This document shows positions 49,318 to 58,195 of a DNA stretch of 64,000 bases, in pieces. Each line of letters begins with the position of its first letter. Positions within the stretch are counted from its first letter, which is position 1. The stretch lies in contig DASYWW010000040.1 of NCBI GenBank assembly GCA_035935655.1, forward strand, positions 186,001 to 250,000, read 5' to 3'. Position numbers and translations under genes: made by a program. Origin of the DNA: Candidatus Bathyarchaeia archaeon. GTDB taxonomy: Archaea; Thermoproteota; Bathyarchaeia; 40CM-2-53-6. The notes below the pieces were generated by a model, which was given only the letters and a program-made list of their open reading frames with translations, had not been told where the DNA came from and ran no database searches.

Positions 49318-50774
49318 CGTGGGACTAGTGCCGCCGCAGCGCCTTGAACTAGTCGAATCCAAGGGTCGGGATAGATACCTATGGCGAAGATCAGAATTGT
49401 GGCAGCCCAAAGAACGGTCATGTACACACGTGGTTCTGGAATCTTGGACTGATCTGCCGGTTCGTCAAAATACATTCTCTTAATGATCCAACCATAGTAG
49501 CTCATACTGAAGCCACTGTTGATGAGAGCAGCTAAGGCGAGATAGCCGCCCCAGCTATATGGGGAATAGATCGAGCCGGTGAAGAGCATCACTTTGCTGA
49601 AGAACCCATTCAGTGGGGGCACTCCTGCAAGGCCGAGGAAAATTACTGCGATATTCAGAGATGTTTGGGGCATTCTTCGAGATAGACCATTGAAAGATTC
49701 AAGGTCCGTAACCGAGAGCCTGGTAGCAACCGCTGCAGCAGCTACGAATGCAGCTGTCTTCAGAATAGAATAATTCAGAACGTGGAAGAGTCCACCTGCT
49801 AGACCCAACGGCACATTCGTTACCGTGAAGGGTGTAGCCAAAGCCATTAGAATGTAGCCAGCCTGGGCGATGCTGGAATAAGCTAAGAGTCGAGTGAAGC
49901 TTTTCTGCATAAGAGCCGCGACGTTCCCTACACTCATTGTTACTACGGCCACAATAGCAAAAGTCGAGTAGAAATCCACGCTGAAAGCTGAGATCCCCAC
50001 TATGAAAACTCGAAAGGCCGCGGCGAATGCTGCCATCTTTGCGCCAGCCGCCAAAAAAGCACCAATTGTTACGGGGGCTCCTTCGAAAGCGTCAGGTATC
50101 CACATGTGAAAGGGAACGACTGCCATCTTCACCCCGAACCCGACGATGAAGAGAACTATGGCAAGGACTCCAAATGGGCGGACATCGGGCCCTGACGTAG
50201 ATAAGGAGCTTGCAATGGCTGTTAGCCCAGTAGAGCCTGTGACGCCGAAAACTAGGGAGATGGCGTAGACAATAAACGCGGAGGAGAGCGCCGAGAGAAC
50301 GAAGAATTTCATGGCTGCCTCGTTAGAGTTCGGATCTTTCTTCCTGAAAGCGGTTAGAGCATAGGTAGGAATGCTCATCAATTCCCAGCCAACATAGAGA
50401 AGTATCAGGTCCATCGAAGCAGCCAGGACAATCATTCCGAGAGTCGAAAGAAGGAGAAGCCCGAAGAACGGTCCTTTGTTGGGATCCTCTCGCATGTATT
50501 GGAGTGAGGCAACCGTGACGAAGATTGCTACGATCAGGAGAACCCCTGAGAAGAACAGGGTAAACAGATCAACTTGGAGTCCCCCGAAAGATACGCGCGA
50601 AGGACTCGTGAACCCAAGCCACACAGTCGACACTAGAGCCACAGCCAGACCCAGGATCCCGACAAAGGGGGCGAGACCAAGCTTCGATTTTCTGAGCCGG
50701 AGAAACCCCGCGGGAGTCGCGAGGAGTCCGAATACTGCCAAGCTGAGAAACGGAGCCAGCGAGAGAAGAGCCAT
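49314..50774 (-). CDS. nuoN: NADH-quinone oxidoreductase-like subunit N
   Basis: 486 residues, about 14 helices, Mrp antiporter-like family. Seen are LYVGWELMSIPTYALTAF (Glu of the half-channel), VKMAVVPFHMWIPDAFEGAP (central Lys), ALMQKSFTRLLAYSSIAQAG and GVPPLNGFFSKVMLFTGSIY, where the last-channel residue is Lys as in NuoN. Last gene of the leftward operon. No NADH-binding subunits are present; the electron donor is unknown. Confidence 0.92.
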   Translation of the reverse strand: MALLSLAPFLSLAVFGLLATPAGFLRLRKSKLGLAPFVGILGLAVALVSTVWLGFTSPSRVSFGGLQVDLFTLFFSGVLLIVAIFVTVASLQYMREDPNKGPFFGLLLLSTLGMIVLAASMDLILLYVGWELMSIPTYALTAFRKKDPNSNEAAMKFFVLSALSSAFIVYAISLVFGVTGSTGLTAIASSLSTSGPDVRPFGVLAIVLFIVGFGVKMAVVPFHMWIPDAFEGAPVTIGAFLAAGAKMAAFAAAFRVFIVGISAFSVDFYSTFAIVAVVTMSVGNVAALMQKSFTRLLAYSSIAQAGYILMALATPFTVTNVPLGLAGGLFHVLNYSILKTAAFVAAAAVATRLSVTDLESFNGLSRRMPQTSLNIAVIFLGLAGVPPLNGFFSKVMLFTGSIYSPYSWGGYLALAALINSGFSMSYYGWIIKRMYFDEPADQSKIPEPRVYMTVLWAATILIFAIGIYPDPWIRLVQGAAAALVPR

Positions 50775-50780
50775 CCTAGA

Positions 50781-52298
50781 TCACTTTGCACCAAATCCGA
50801 CTATCGTTCCAACCCACTTCTCCACTGTCGGCGTTATTACACTCCCGAGCACTGGTGGAGGATACACGCCGAAGATCAGCAACGGCACGAGAAATGCAAC
50901 CAGTATCAGGATCGAGTGAAGATGCAGCTCGTTCTTGGGACCGACCGGCGGGGTCATCGCGACACGTCGAAGCATCCAGAGGAAGTATCCGACGGTCAGA
51001 GCTGGCGCGACGATGGCGATCGCAAAAACATAGCTCACGTTAAGAGCGCCCTGAATCACGAGATACTCGCTGATGAAATTGGCAAATCCGGGAACCGCCA
51101 TTGCGGCCATCGAAGCCAGAAAGAGGAGTGTAACCGTCTGAGGCATCTTTCCCCTCAGCCCCTTTAGTTCGTCAATGTTCCGGGTTCCAGTATGTTCGTG
51201 AATGTATCCCGACATAAGGAAGAGCATTCCAACTGCAAGGCCATGGCTGAACATCTGAAAGACTGCTCCAGAAACACCCGCGACGGTTGCCGTGAACGCC
51301 CCGAGCAAAACGTAGCCCATGTGATTGACACTCGTAAGAGCAATCATTCTCTTCAGATCCCGAGCAACAAGGGCAACGGATGCGCCATAGATGATAGTAA
51401 TGAGACCGATTGTCGTGAAGTAGGGCCAGAGGACACTCACTGCCTTAGGGAAGAGCAACAAGTTGTACCTGATCAACCCATAACCTCCCATCTTGAGGAG
51501 TAAACCAGCAAGAAGAACACTGACAGGCGCCGGAGCTTCGACATGCGCATCAGGCAACCAAGTGTGAAGCGGAAAAATCGGAAGCTTGACCGCGAATCCG
51601 ATGAAAGTCGTAACTGCCACTGATACCTGCAAGGGCAGTGCAAGGCTAGGAATCCTGGCCGCCAGAACATCATAATCGAACGATGGCCCCCCTGAATAAG
51701 CAGAGGTTCCAGTCCAGGCGTAAAGAGCGAGAAAACCGAAGAGCATCACCGCGCTACCGGAATAGGTGAAAATGAGGAACTTCAAGGAGGCATATCTTCG
51801 GCGGGGTCCTCCCCAGATTCCGATGAAAAAGAACATTGGAATGAGAACGATCTCCCAGAAAAGATAGAACAGAATCAGGTTAAGGGAAGTGAAGACGCCG
51901 ATAATTCCCGTTTCGAAAATGAGAAAGAGAGCATAGTACTCTGCGTGCTTGAAGGTAATCTGATCCCAGGATCCCGCAGCTGACAAGAGGCTCAGAAACG
52001 TCGCTATCATAAGGAGTGGAAGACTGATGCCGTCGATCCCAACCCTATAGTTGAGCCCAAAGGATCCCGCCCATGGGGCACTTTCGGTTAGCTGGAAGCA
52101 GTTCAGAGCCAACCCACCGGGGCATCCTGATGGGCCGTATTGGAAAACTACGAGAACTAGAATTGAGATTGCGAATACTATGGCGGTGGTCCCGACTCCT
52201 AGAGTCTTTGCTACCCTGGCGTTTTTCCTGCCGAGAATGTATGTTGGCGCGGCAAGTATTGCGGGGAGAAAAACCGCGATCGAGAGGAGCCCGATCAT
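50781..52298 (-). CDS. nuoM: NADH-quinone oxidoreductase-like subunit M (first copy, bacterial-like position)
   Basis: 505 residues, 14 helices. Motifs: LFYLFWEIVLIPMFFFIGIW, VKLPIFPLHTWLPDAHVEAP, ALVARDLKRMIALTSVNHMG and GFANFISEYLVIQGAL. Channel Glu and Lys are conserved. It lies between nuoL and nuoN, the place NuoM has in bacterial L-M-N operons, and follows nuoL directly. It differs clearly from the second M gene. Confidence 0.92.
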   Translation of the reverse strand: MIGLLSIAVFLPAILAAPTYILGRKNARVAKTLGVGTTAIVFAISILVLVVFQYGPSGCPGGLALNCFQLTESAPWAGSFGLNYRVGIDGISLPLLMIATFLSLLSAAGSWDQITFKHAEYYALFLIFETGIIGVFTSLNLILFYLFWEIVLIPMFFFIGIWGGPRRRYASLKFLIFTYSGSAVMLFGFLALYAWTGTSAYSGGPSFDYDVLAARIPSLALPLQVSVAVTTFIGFAVKLPIFPLHTWLPDAHVEAPAPVSVLLAGLLLKMGGYGLIRYNLLLFPKAVSVLWPYFTTIGLITIIYGASVALVARDLKRMIALTSVNHMGYVLLGAFTATVAGVSGAVFQMFSHGLAVGMLFLMSGYIHEHTGTRNIDELKGLRGKMPQTVTLLFLASMAAMAVPGFANFISEYLVIQGALNVSYVFAIAIVAPALTVGYFLWMLRRVAMTPPVGPKNELHLHSILILVAFLVPLLIFGVYPPPVLGSVITPTVEKWVGTIVGFGAK

Positions 52299-54389
52299 CT
52301 AGGTGGCTCCGACGACGAACAGCATGTAGGCGAGCAGAAGGATTATTCCGATGGCGAAGCCGATGATGTACTGTTCTGTTACTCCTGTCTGGAGCCTTCG
52401 GAGGAGGTTGCTGAGCCGGGAACCGTAAGATGCAACCTCGTTTGCGGCTCGGTCAACAACTTGAGTGTCAAGCTGATCGCTCGCCCGTGAATAGTCCATG
52501 ATGTCTCTACCAATCGTGTTGTTTAGCCTGTTCCAGATCCCTTGTTCGACAAGCTCGTAGAGTCCTCGACTTGCGGCGAGCAGGCCTGACACGAATACTT
52601 TGTAGTAGATGGCGTCTAGGTACCAGCGATTGTAGAGGAATCGCTGAATGGGGTTCATGTCCGTTTTGAATTCGTAAAGTTTCTTGAAGTAGAGGAGATA
52701 TCCAACTACGCCGCCAATGACCGCCACCATGGTGCTCACGGAGAACAACAGAAGATCGGTAATACCAGAAGTTGGGCTAGTCGCCGCGGGGAGTTTGTAC
52801 GCGGCTGAGCTGAACGTGTTCGCGAGATACGCGACCAGTGGACCACTGTAGAAAGGATAAGCTAGTCCCAGGGCCAGACTGCCAACTGCCAGAAGTAAGT
52901 AGGGAATAAGCATAGTGAAGCCAGCCTCGTGTGGATGCTTTCCACCCTCCGTCAATTCCATCACGTGTCTGCTAGGCTTCCCGGCGAGTGTGATCCCTAG
53001 CATTCTGACTGTGTAGAAACCCGTGATGAATGCTGTGGCGAGCGCCAGTCCGTAGAGAATGTATTGTCCGCCGAGGAAGCTAACGGAGAGTATCGCGTCT
53101 TTTGTCCAGAACCCGCTGAATGGTGGAATACCCATCAGGGATAACCCTGCCAAAAGCATTGACGCGGAAGTAAGCCTCATCGCCTTTGCCAACCCGCCCA
53201 TTTCGTCCATGAAACGTGATCCCGCCACGTGCAACACCCATCCGGCGGCTAGGAAGAGTGAAGCCTTGAACACGGCGTGGCTGAGAAGGTGAAAGAGTCC
53301 TGCGGAATATCCTGCCAGAAAGTTAGCGCTGAGCCCTGCAACTCCGAGGGCAAGCATCATGTAACCGATTTGAGAGATCGTGGAGTATGCAAGGACCTTC
53401 TTTATTTCGCGAGCGACCGCGGCCTGACTCGCTGCCAAGAGTGCAGTGAATGCGCCTACCCAAGCGATCACGCCGAAGAATTGAGGCACCTGGTTGAATT
53501 GAGATAACGCGATGAAAAATACGGGTCCCATTCTTCCTGTCAGGAAGACTCCGGCCTTGACCATTGTTGCAGCGTGAATCAGGGCGGAAACCGATGCGGG
53601 ACCAGTCATTGCATCTGGGAGCCATTCTTGCAAGGGAAACTGGGCCGACTTTCCGATGGGTCCTCCGAAGAAAAGTAGTGCCGCGGGGAGTAGAAGGCCG
53701 AGTCGAGCTAGATTCGCAGCCCAGCTAGCTGAGCCGCCAAGTTGCAATACCAATTGGTTGTAGTTGAAGGTCCGGGCGAACGCGTAGATCAGAAAGATTG
53801 CGATCAGCAACGCGATATCTCCTATTCTTGTCATTATGAACGCTTTCATTCCTGCCTTTGTCGCGGAGTATTCTTCCGAGACGCCAAGAGCCTTGTCCCC
53901 TGGGCTACCTACCCAGAATTGTGGCTCGTCGCGATAGAAGTGACCTATCAACGCGTACGAGCAAAGGCCTACTCCTTCCCAGCCGAAGAACATCATCAAG
54001 AGATTGTCAGAGAGAACTAGCAACAGCATGTTTCCAATGAAGAGGTTCATGAAGAACCAGTATCGGGTTAGGCCGAACTCGCCTTTCATGTAGCCAACGC
54101 TGTAAATCATGATGAGGAGACTGATCCAGGCAACGATGTTCGCCATGAACATGCTAAGAGGATCAACCAGAATTCCAGCGTTGATGTTGAGAGACGGAAT
54201 CCAAGCAACGGTGTAATCTCCGCTCGAGACAGTCAATGAGGAGACAGTCGCCAATACAGCTGCGACAAACGTGAAACCGACAGCGGTTACGTCACGAACT
54301 CTAGAATGAATCTTGGCGAAAATCGGTGTAAGAAGCGCGCCCACCAGGGGAGTGACCCAGATTAGCCATACGAGAAGAGAGCTAGCCAA
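52299..54389 (-). CDS. nuoL: NADH-quinone oxidoreductase-like subunit L
   Basis: 696 residues, longer than E. coli NuoL. Core: MMFFGWEGVGLCSYALIGHF, SAQFPLQEWLPDAMTGPASV, VAREIKKVLAYSTISQIGYM, GIPPFSGFWTKDAILSVSF. The C-terminal 150 residues hold the lateral amphipathic helix (about 560-670) and a final anchor (YIIGFAIGIILLLAYMLFVV). A long lateral arm would be needed to embrace an extra antiporter subunit. Stop and start of neighbours are 0-4 bp apart. Confidence 0.93.
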   Translation of the reverse strand: MASSLLVWLIWVTPLVGALLTPIFAKIHSRVRDVTAVGFTFVAAVLATVSSLTVSSGDYTVAWIPSLNINAGILVDPLSMFMANIVAWISLLIMIYSVGYMKGEFGLTRYWFFMNLFIGNMLLLVLSDNLLMMFFGWEGVGLCSYALIGHFYRDEPQFWVGSPGDKALGVSEEYSATKAGMKAFIMTRIGDIALLIAIFLIYAFARTFNYNQLVLQLGGSASWAANLARLGLLLPAALLFFGGPIGKSAQFPLQEWLPDAMTGPASVSALIHAATMVKAGVFLTGRMGPVFFIALSQFNQVPQFFGVIAWVGAFTALLAASQAAVAREIKKVLAYSTISQIGYMMLALGVAGLSANFLAGYSAGLFHLLSHAVFKASLFLAAGWVLHVAGSRFMDEMGGLAKAMRLTSASMLLAGLSLMGIPPFSGFWTKDAILSVSFLGGQYILYGLALATAFITGFYTVRMLGITLAGKPSRHVMELTEGGKHPHEAGFTMLIPYLLLAVGSLALGLAYPFYSGPLVAYLANTFSSAAYKLPAATSPTSGITDLLLFSVSTMVAVIGGVVGYLLYFKKLYEFKTDMNPIQRFLYNRWYLDAIYYKVFVSGLLAASRGLYELVEQGIWNRLNNTIGRDIMDYSRASDQLDTQVVDRAANEVASYGSRLSNLLRRLQTGVTEQYIIGFAIGIILLLAYMLFVVGAT

Positions 54390-54393
54390 TCCT

Positions 54394-55899
54394 CTAAGAC
54401 CCCACTATCGCTCTTGCCGCGGAGAGGAGACGGCCAAGTATGGGCTCAGGGTAGATACCCAGGATTATGGTGACAATGCTAAGGGTGATGAGTGGAAGAG
54501 TGATTGTCCAGGGCGCTTCCTTGACGTCGGAGGTATCCGAATTTGGCGCTCCGAAGAAAATCTTCTTCATCGCCATTAACGAATAACCTGCGGTGAGAGC
54601 GGTCGCAATGATTCCTAGGGCTGCGATTACAATGCGGTACTCCGATGCTGTGTCGGTGGCTCTTACAAATCCGCCTTGAAATAGAAAGAACTCGGACAGG
54701 AATCCATTGGTGGAGGGTAGGCCTGCAAGAGTTAGGGACCCGATGAAGGCTGCGGTGGCGGTGATAGGCATTTTGCCTGCAAGTCCTCCGAGCTTGCTCA
54801 GGCTTCTCTCGCCCCGGACCTGTAGCATTACTGCTCCGACTACGATGAAGAGTATTCCTTTGGCCGTCCCATTGCTCACGTACTGGAACATTGATCCTGA
54901 AACGCCAAACGAGTTGAATGCGGCCAGCCCGAATAGGATGTAGCCCATCTGGCTGATGCTCGAGTATGCTAGCAGTCTCTTGATGTCATCTTGGACCAAA
55001 GCCATGGCACTGCCATAAATCATTGTAATCAGCGCCCACCCCGCGAAGAAAGCGGAGAAAGTAAGGAAGGATTGTGGGAAGATCGTCATGACGATTCTAA
55101 CGGTGGCGTATCCACCTATTCCCGTCATGGCCGCGGCTAGAATCGTACTGATCGGGGTCGGTGCTTCAGCGTATGCCGACGGAAGCCAGACGTGGAGGCC
55201 GAACTGGCCAATCTTCACAAAGAACCCGAAGCACATTGCTGCGACAATTCCAAGACGGAGGGTTGTTGAGATGAGTCCCGGATTTACAGCAAGGTTGTTG
55301 ATTACGAGATCCATGTCGGTAACGCCTGTCAGAAAGGCGGTGACTAGTATTCCAACAAGGAACACCAGGGCTCCCACGTGCGTCCAGATGAAGTATGTCA
55401 ACGAAATTCTCTCTTTTTCTCCGTACCCCCATTCAGCGATGAGGAAGAAGGAGGGAACGAGCATTATCTCAAAGAAGAGATAGAACTCGATCAGATTTGT
55501 TGCGAGAACAGTCCCGATCATTCCCAGAGAGTAGAGTGCATAGAGGCTGTAGTACAGTCCATAGCGTCCTGGGTCATCGCCTATTCTCTGACGCATGTAT
55601 GGAACGGAGAAGAGGGAGACTAGAGCTGTCAGGAGACATATTATGAAGAGTATTGGAAGGCTCAGATTGTCGACCCGGAGGCCGAAGTTTCCAATTGGAG
55701 ACCATGAGTACAGTTCCTGGTAGGTTCCTTGATTAGATCCAGACCCCTGAAGCGCGGCGTATAGAATCGTTGCGAGTGGGATGAGTAGGAGGGCGAATGA
55801 AACGAATCCGGTGTTTTCCTTTAGCGTTCTTGCTGTAGCGAATAGGAGTGGAATCCCTATCAGCGGTACTACTATTGCACCGATTAGAAGCAGTGTCAT
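54394..55899 (-). CDS. nuoM: NADH-quinone oxidoreductase-like subunit M (second copy, archaeal type)
   Basis: 501 residues, 14 helices. Motifs: FYLFFEIMLVPSFFLIAEWG, VKIGQFGLHVWLPSAYAEAP, ALVQDDIKRLLAYSSISQMG, GLPSTNGFLSEFFLFQGGFV. Placement between nuoK and nuoL is the usual one in Thaumarchaeota and Sulfolobus. Glu and Lys of the proton path are kept. With the other M it gives four antiporter-like subunits (L, M, M, N) in one operon. Confidence 0.92.
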   Translation of the reverse strand: MTLLLIGAIVVPLIGIPLLFATARTLKENTGFVSFALLLIPLATILYAALQGSGSNQGTYQELYSWSPIGNFGLRVDNLSLPILFIICLLTALVSLFSVPYMRQRIGDDPGRYGLYYSLYALYSLGMIGTVLATNLIEFYLFFEIMLVPSFFLIAEWGYGEKERISLTYFIWTHVGALVFLVGILVTAFLTGVTDMDLVINNLAVNPGLISTTLRLGIVAAMCFGFFVKIGQFGLHVWLPSAYAEAPTPISTILAAAMTGIGGYATVRIVMTIFPQSFLTFSAFFAGWALITMIYGSAMALVQDDIKRLLAYSSISQMGYILFGLAAFNSFGVSGSMFQYVSNGTAKGILFIVVGAVMLQVRGERSLSKLGGLAGKMPITATAAFIGSLTLAGLPSTNGFLSEFFLFQGGFVRATDTASEYRIVIAALGIIATALTAGYSLMAMKKIFFGAPNSDTSDVKEAPWTITLPLITLSIVTIILGIYPEPILGRLLSAARAIVGS

Positions 55900-55905
55900 C
55901 TAGGT

Positions 55906-56220
55906 CTAACCTTTCAGTTTCGATAGCTTTGACAGATCGATCTCGGTGTTTAGTCGGGAGACAAGGATGATTATGGCGAGTCCAACTGCAGCTTCCATTG
56001 CGGCAAGTGCAATTGTGAACAGTACTAGCACTTGCCCGGTTACTATGGGGGGACTACGGAGGCGTGCGAAGGCGATGATGTTAAGATTAGCAGCGTTGTA
56101 GATCAGTTCTACGGAGAACAAGATGCGAATGGCGTTCCGCTTCGTTGTGAGACCGTAGATTCCGATCCCCAGTAGGATTACTGAGACTGCAAAGAAGCTC
56201 GACAAAGGCTCCATTGTCAT
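55906..56220 (-). CDS. nuoK: NADH-quinone oxidoreductase-like subunit K
   Basis: 104 residues, three helices (LSSFFAVSVILLGIGIYGLT, RILFSVELIYNAANLNIIAF, VLVLFTIALAAMEAAVGLAI). The two membrane Glu residues (SVELIYNA and AAMEAAVG) of the proton path are present. Overlaps nuoJ by 4 bp. Confidence 0.93.
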   Translation of the reverse strand: MTMEPLSSFFAVSVILLGIGIYGLTTKRNAIRILFSVELIYNAANLNIIAFARLRSPPIVTGQVLVLFTIALAAMEAAVGLAIIILVSRLNTEIDLSKLSKLKG

Positions 56221-56711
56221 TGCCCTCGATCCGTCTTAGACAATGCCAGCGCGCCAATTACCGCGGCCGCCATTACTAGTGACATGAATTCTAGTTGAAC
56301 GCCATAGTCTTTCAAGAGAGATGTACTGAATAGAGAGAGATCGCACCCAGATCCGCAAGAATCTTGTCCAGGGAACGCTGTTGCACTGGCAAGGGCACCG
56401 ATCATTCCTAGTAGCAACGAAACTAGGATCGCCGTGAGAAGCGACACTCGTTTCAACCCTAGAGGGGTCTCTCCCATCTTCGGGCCGACAAGCATGACTG
56501 TGAATAGAATCAGAACGACTACGGCGCCGATGTATACTGCGATCTGAAACCAGCCCACATAGGCCGCATCGAGAAGGAAGAAGAGTCCTGCTACCCCTAG
56601 GAAAGCGATTCCAAGCGCTGCCGCCCCGTAAACAAGGTCTCTCGCTTCAATCGCCAATATCCCTGCGCCTATCGTCACTCCTGCGAAGGCGAGAAACACG
56701 ATATCTGTCAT
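56217..56711 (-). CDS. nuoJ: NADH-quinone oxidoreductase-like subunit J
   Basis: 164 residues, five helices. FLLDAAYVGWFQIAVYIGAV followed by VVLILFTVMLVG is the conserved NuoJ segment (helix 3 with its pi-bulge). Located between nuoH and nuoK as usual; in most organisms nuoI sits between H and J but is absent here. Confidence 0.92.
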   Translation of the reverse strand: MTDIVFLAFAGVTIGAGILAIEARDLVYGAAALGIAFLGVAGLFFLLDAAYVGWFQIAVYIGAVVVLILFTVMLVGPKMGETPLGLKRVSLLTAILVSLLLGMIGALASATAFPGQDSCGSGCDLSLFSTSLLKDYGVQLEFMSLVMAAAVIGALALSKTDRGQ

Positions 56712-56720
56712 CTTTTTTGA

Positions 56721-57728
56721 TCAGAACGTTGGCAGTCCGACGACCAATAGGTACGTGATTCCAATGTTTACAATCGCGAGCGTGAGCAGAACGGTCCATC
56801 CCGCCCTGAGAAGTTGGTCGAGACGGACTCTTGGAAATGTGGATCGAAGTAGCATTATCAATACAATTACTACGAGGGCTTTGAGGAGCATCCAGAAGAG
56901 CGGGGGTAGAAAGCTCGGTCCGAGGAAGCCTCCTAGATAGATTGTTGCGAAAAGTGCCGAGAAAGCGTAGAGCTTCACAAAGCCTGGACCCTGAGCTGCG
57001 AGGAATAGGACGCCAGGATACTCGGCTTGCCAACCCATCATGATCTCGGATTCCGCTTCGGGAAGGTCGAATGGAAGTCGCTCCATCTCTGCGACACTGG
57101 TCACCAAGAAGATGAATGCTCCAAGCGCTTGCGGAATGATGAACCACCCGTTAGTCTGGGCTGATACTATCTGAGCGAGATTCATGGTTCCCGCCATCAT
57201 TATCACTCCGAGAGCCGAAAGCCAGAGTGGAATTTCGTACGCCGTCTGCTGGAAGAGTGCTCGAAGACCTCCGATGAAAGGGAACTTGCTGTTAGCACTC
57301 CATCCCGCTAGCAGGATGAGAGTGGGAGACAAAGTGATGATTGCCAGGAAGGCTGGAAGCCCCACCTCGATGTTCGCGATTTGAAGCCCGGGTGCAAATG
57401 GGATCAGCCCAACGAGGGCCGCGCCAAGCACTAGACCCGTTGTGGGAGCCATTATGAAAAAGAACGCGTCGGAGCTCTCTGGAACGAATAGCTCTTTGAA
57501 TGAGAGCTTGATCAGATCTGCGAACATCTGAAGAATTCCGCCTGCGGGGCTCGCGTATAGCGGACCAATTCGGAGCTGCACTCGTGCGGTAACCTTGCGT
57601 TCCAACCACCCCAGCAGCGCGCCGATGATAGCGATTGATAGGAGGCCCGGAAAGAGGACTATTTCGAGAAATAGTGGGCTAGTGAGCATGTCAAATATCG
57701 GTTGTAATGGTCCAAGAATTGGCGCCAA
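56721..57728 (-). CDS. nuoH: NADH-quinone oxidoreductase-like subunit H
   Basis: 335 residues, eight helices. GWLERKVTARVQLRIGPLYA, then MERLPFDLPEAESEIMMGWQ and AEYPGV are the quinone-tunnel motifs with conserved Arg and Glu. C-terminal RSTFPRVRLDQLLRAGW. This is the anchor of the peripheral arm, whose B, C, D and I genes are not in the window. Confidence 0.94.
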   Translation of the reverse strand: MAPILGPLQPIFDMLTSPLFLEIVLFPGLLSIAIIGALLGWLERKVTARVQLRIGPLYASPAGGILQMFADLIKLSFKELFVPESSDAFFFIMAPTTGLVLGAALVGLIPFAPGLQIANIEVGLPAFLAIITLSPTLILLAGWSANSKFPFIGGLRALFQQTAYEIPLWLSALGVIMMAGTMNLAQIVSAQTNGWFIIPQALGAFIFLVTSVAEMERLPFDLPEAESEIMMGWQAEYPGVLFLAAQGPGFVKLYAFSALFATIYLGGFLGPSFLPPLFWMLLKALVVIVLIMLLRSTFPRVRLDQLLRAGWTVLLTLAIVNIGITYLLVVGLPTF

Positions 57729-57744
57729 TCTCCGGATTAGACTC

Positions 57745-58116
57745 CTACCAGTTCTCCCGGTGATCGGCTAGATGCAGGGCGTAACCCAACGGGATCAGGA
57801 GCACAACAATGAAGACAAGAACCGGAACCGATCCTGACGCGCCAAGAGCCCTTAGATTCAACCCCCAGGCGAATAAGAACATCGCAATAACGTCGTAGAC
57901 GACGAACATCAAGAGATAGGGATAGTATTGAATGATGAATCGGGTCCTGCCGGGGCCCGCGGCGATTTGTCCTGACTCGAAAGGTTTCTTCTTTTCAGGG
58001 GTTGGGCGGGGGTCCCTTGGGGTGACGAATAGTCTTAGGACTATGACTAGGGCGACGGTCGAGACAAAAAGAAAGGCGATGTAGGCCCCGATCTCCGGGA
58101 TTCCCTGTGCGACCAT
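57745..58116 (-). CDS. nuoA: NADH-quinone oxidoreductase-like subunit A
   Basis: 123 residues, three helices: IGAYIAFLFVSTVALVIVLR, then KKPFESGQIAAGPGRTRFII with the conserved ESG loop, FVVYDVIAMFLFAWGLNLRA (helix 2, D/E ligand replaced in part) and a third helix. It heads the operon behind a strong TATA box. Confidence 0.9.
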   Translation of the reverse strand: MVAQGIPEIGAYIAFLFVSTVALVIVLRLFVTPRDPRPTPEKKKPFESGQIAAGPGRTRFIIQYYPYLLMFVVYDVIAMFLFAWGLNLRALGASGSVPVLVFIVVLLIPLGYALHLADHRENW

Positions 58117-58160
58117 TTCTTGGACCCGTGCTCGATCTTTGAGCCACCGGGAGTTGAGAT

Positions 58161-58170
58161 ATTATAAACG
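58161..58170 (-). promoter_or_regulatory. TATA box of the complex I operon
   Basis: CGTTTATAAT on the minus strand, 45-54 bp before the nuoA ATG; transcript start expected near 58140. Confidence 0.55.
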
Positions 58171-58195
58171 TTTGAGTTAGAGAGTAATTTTGCCC

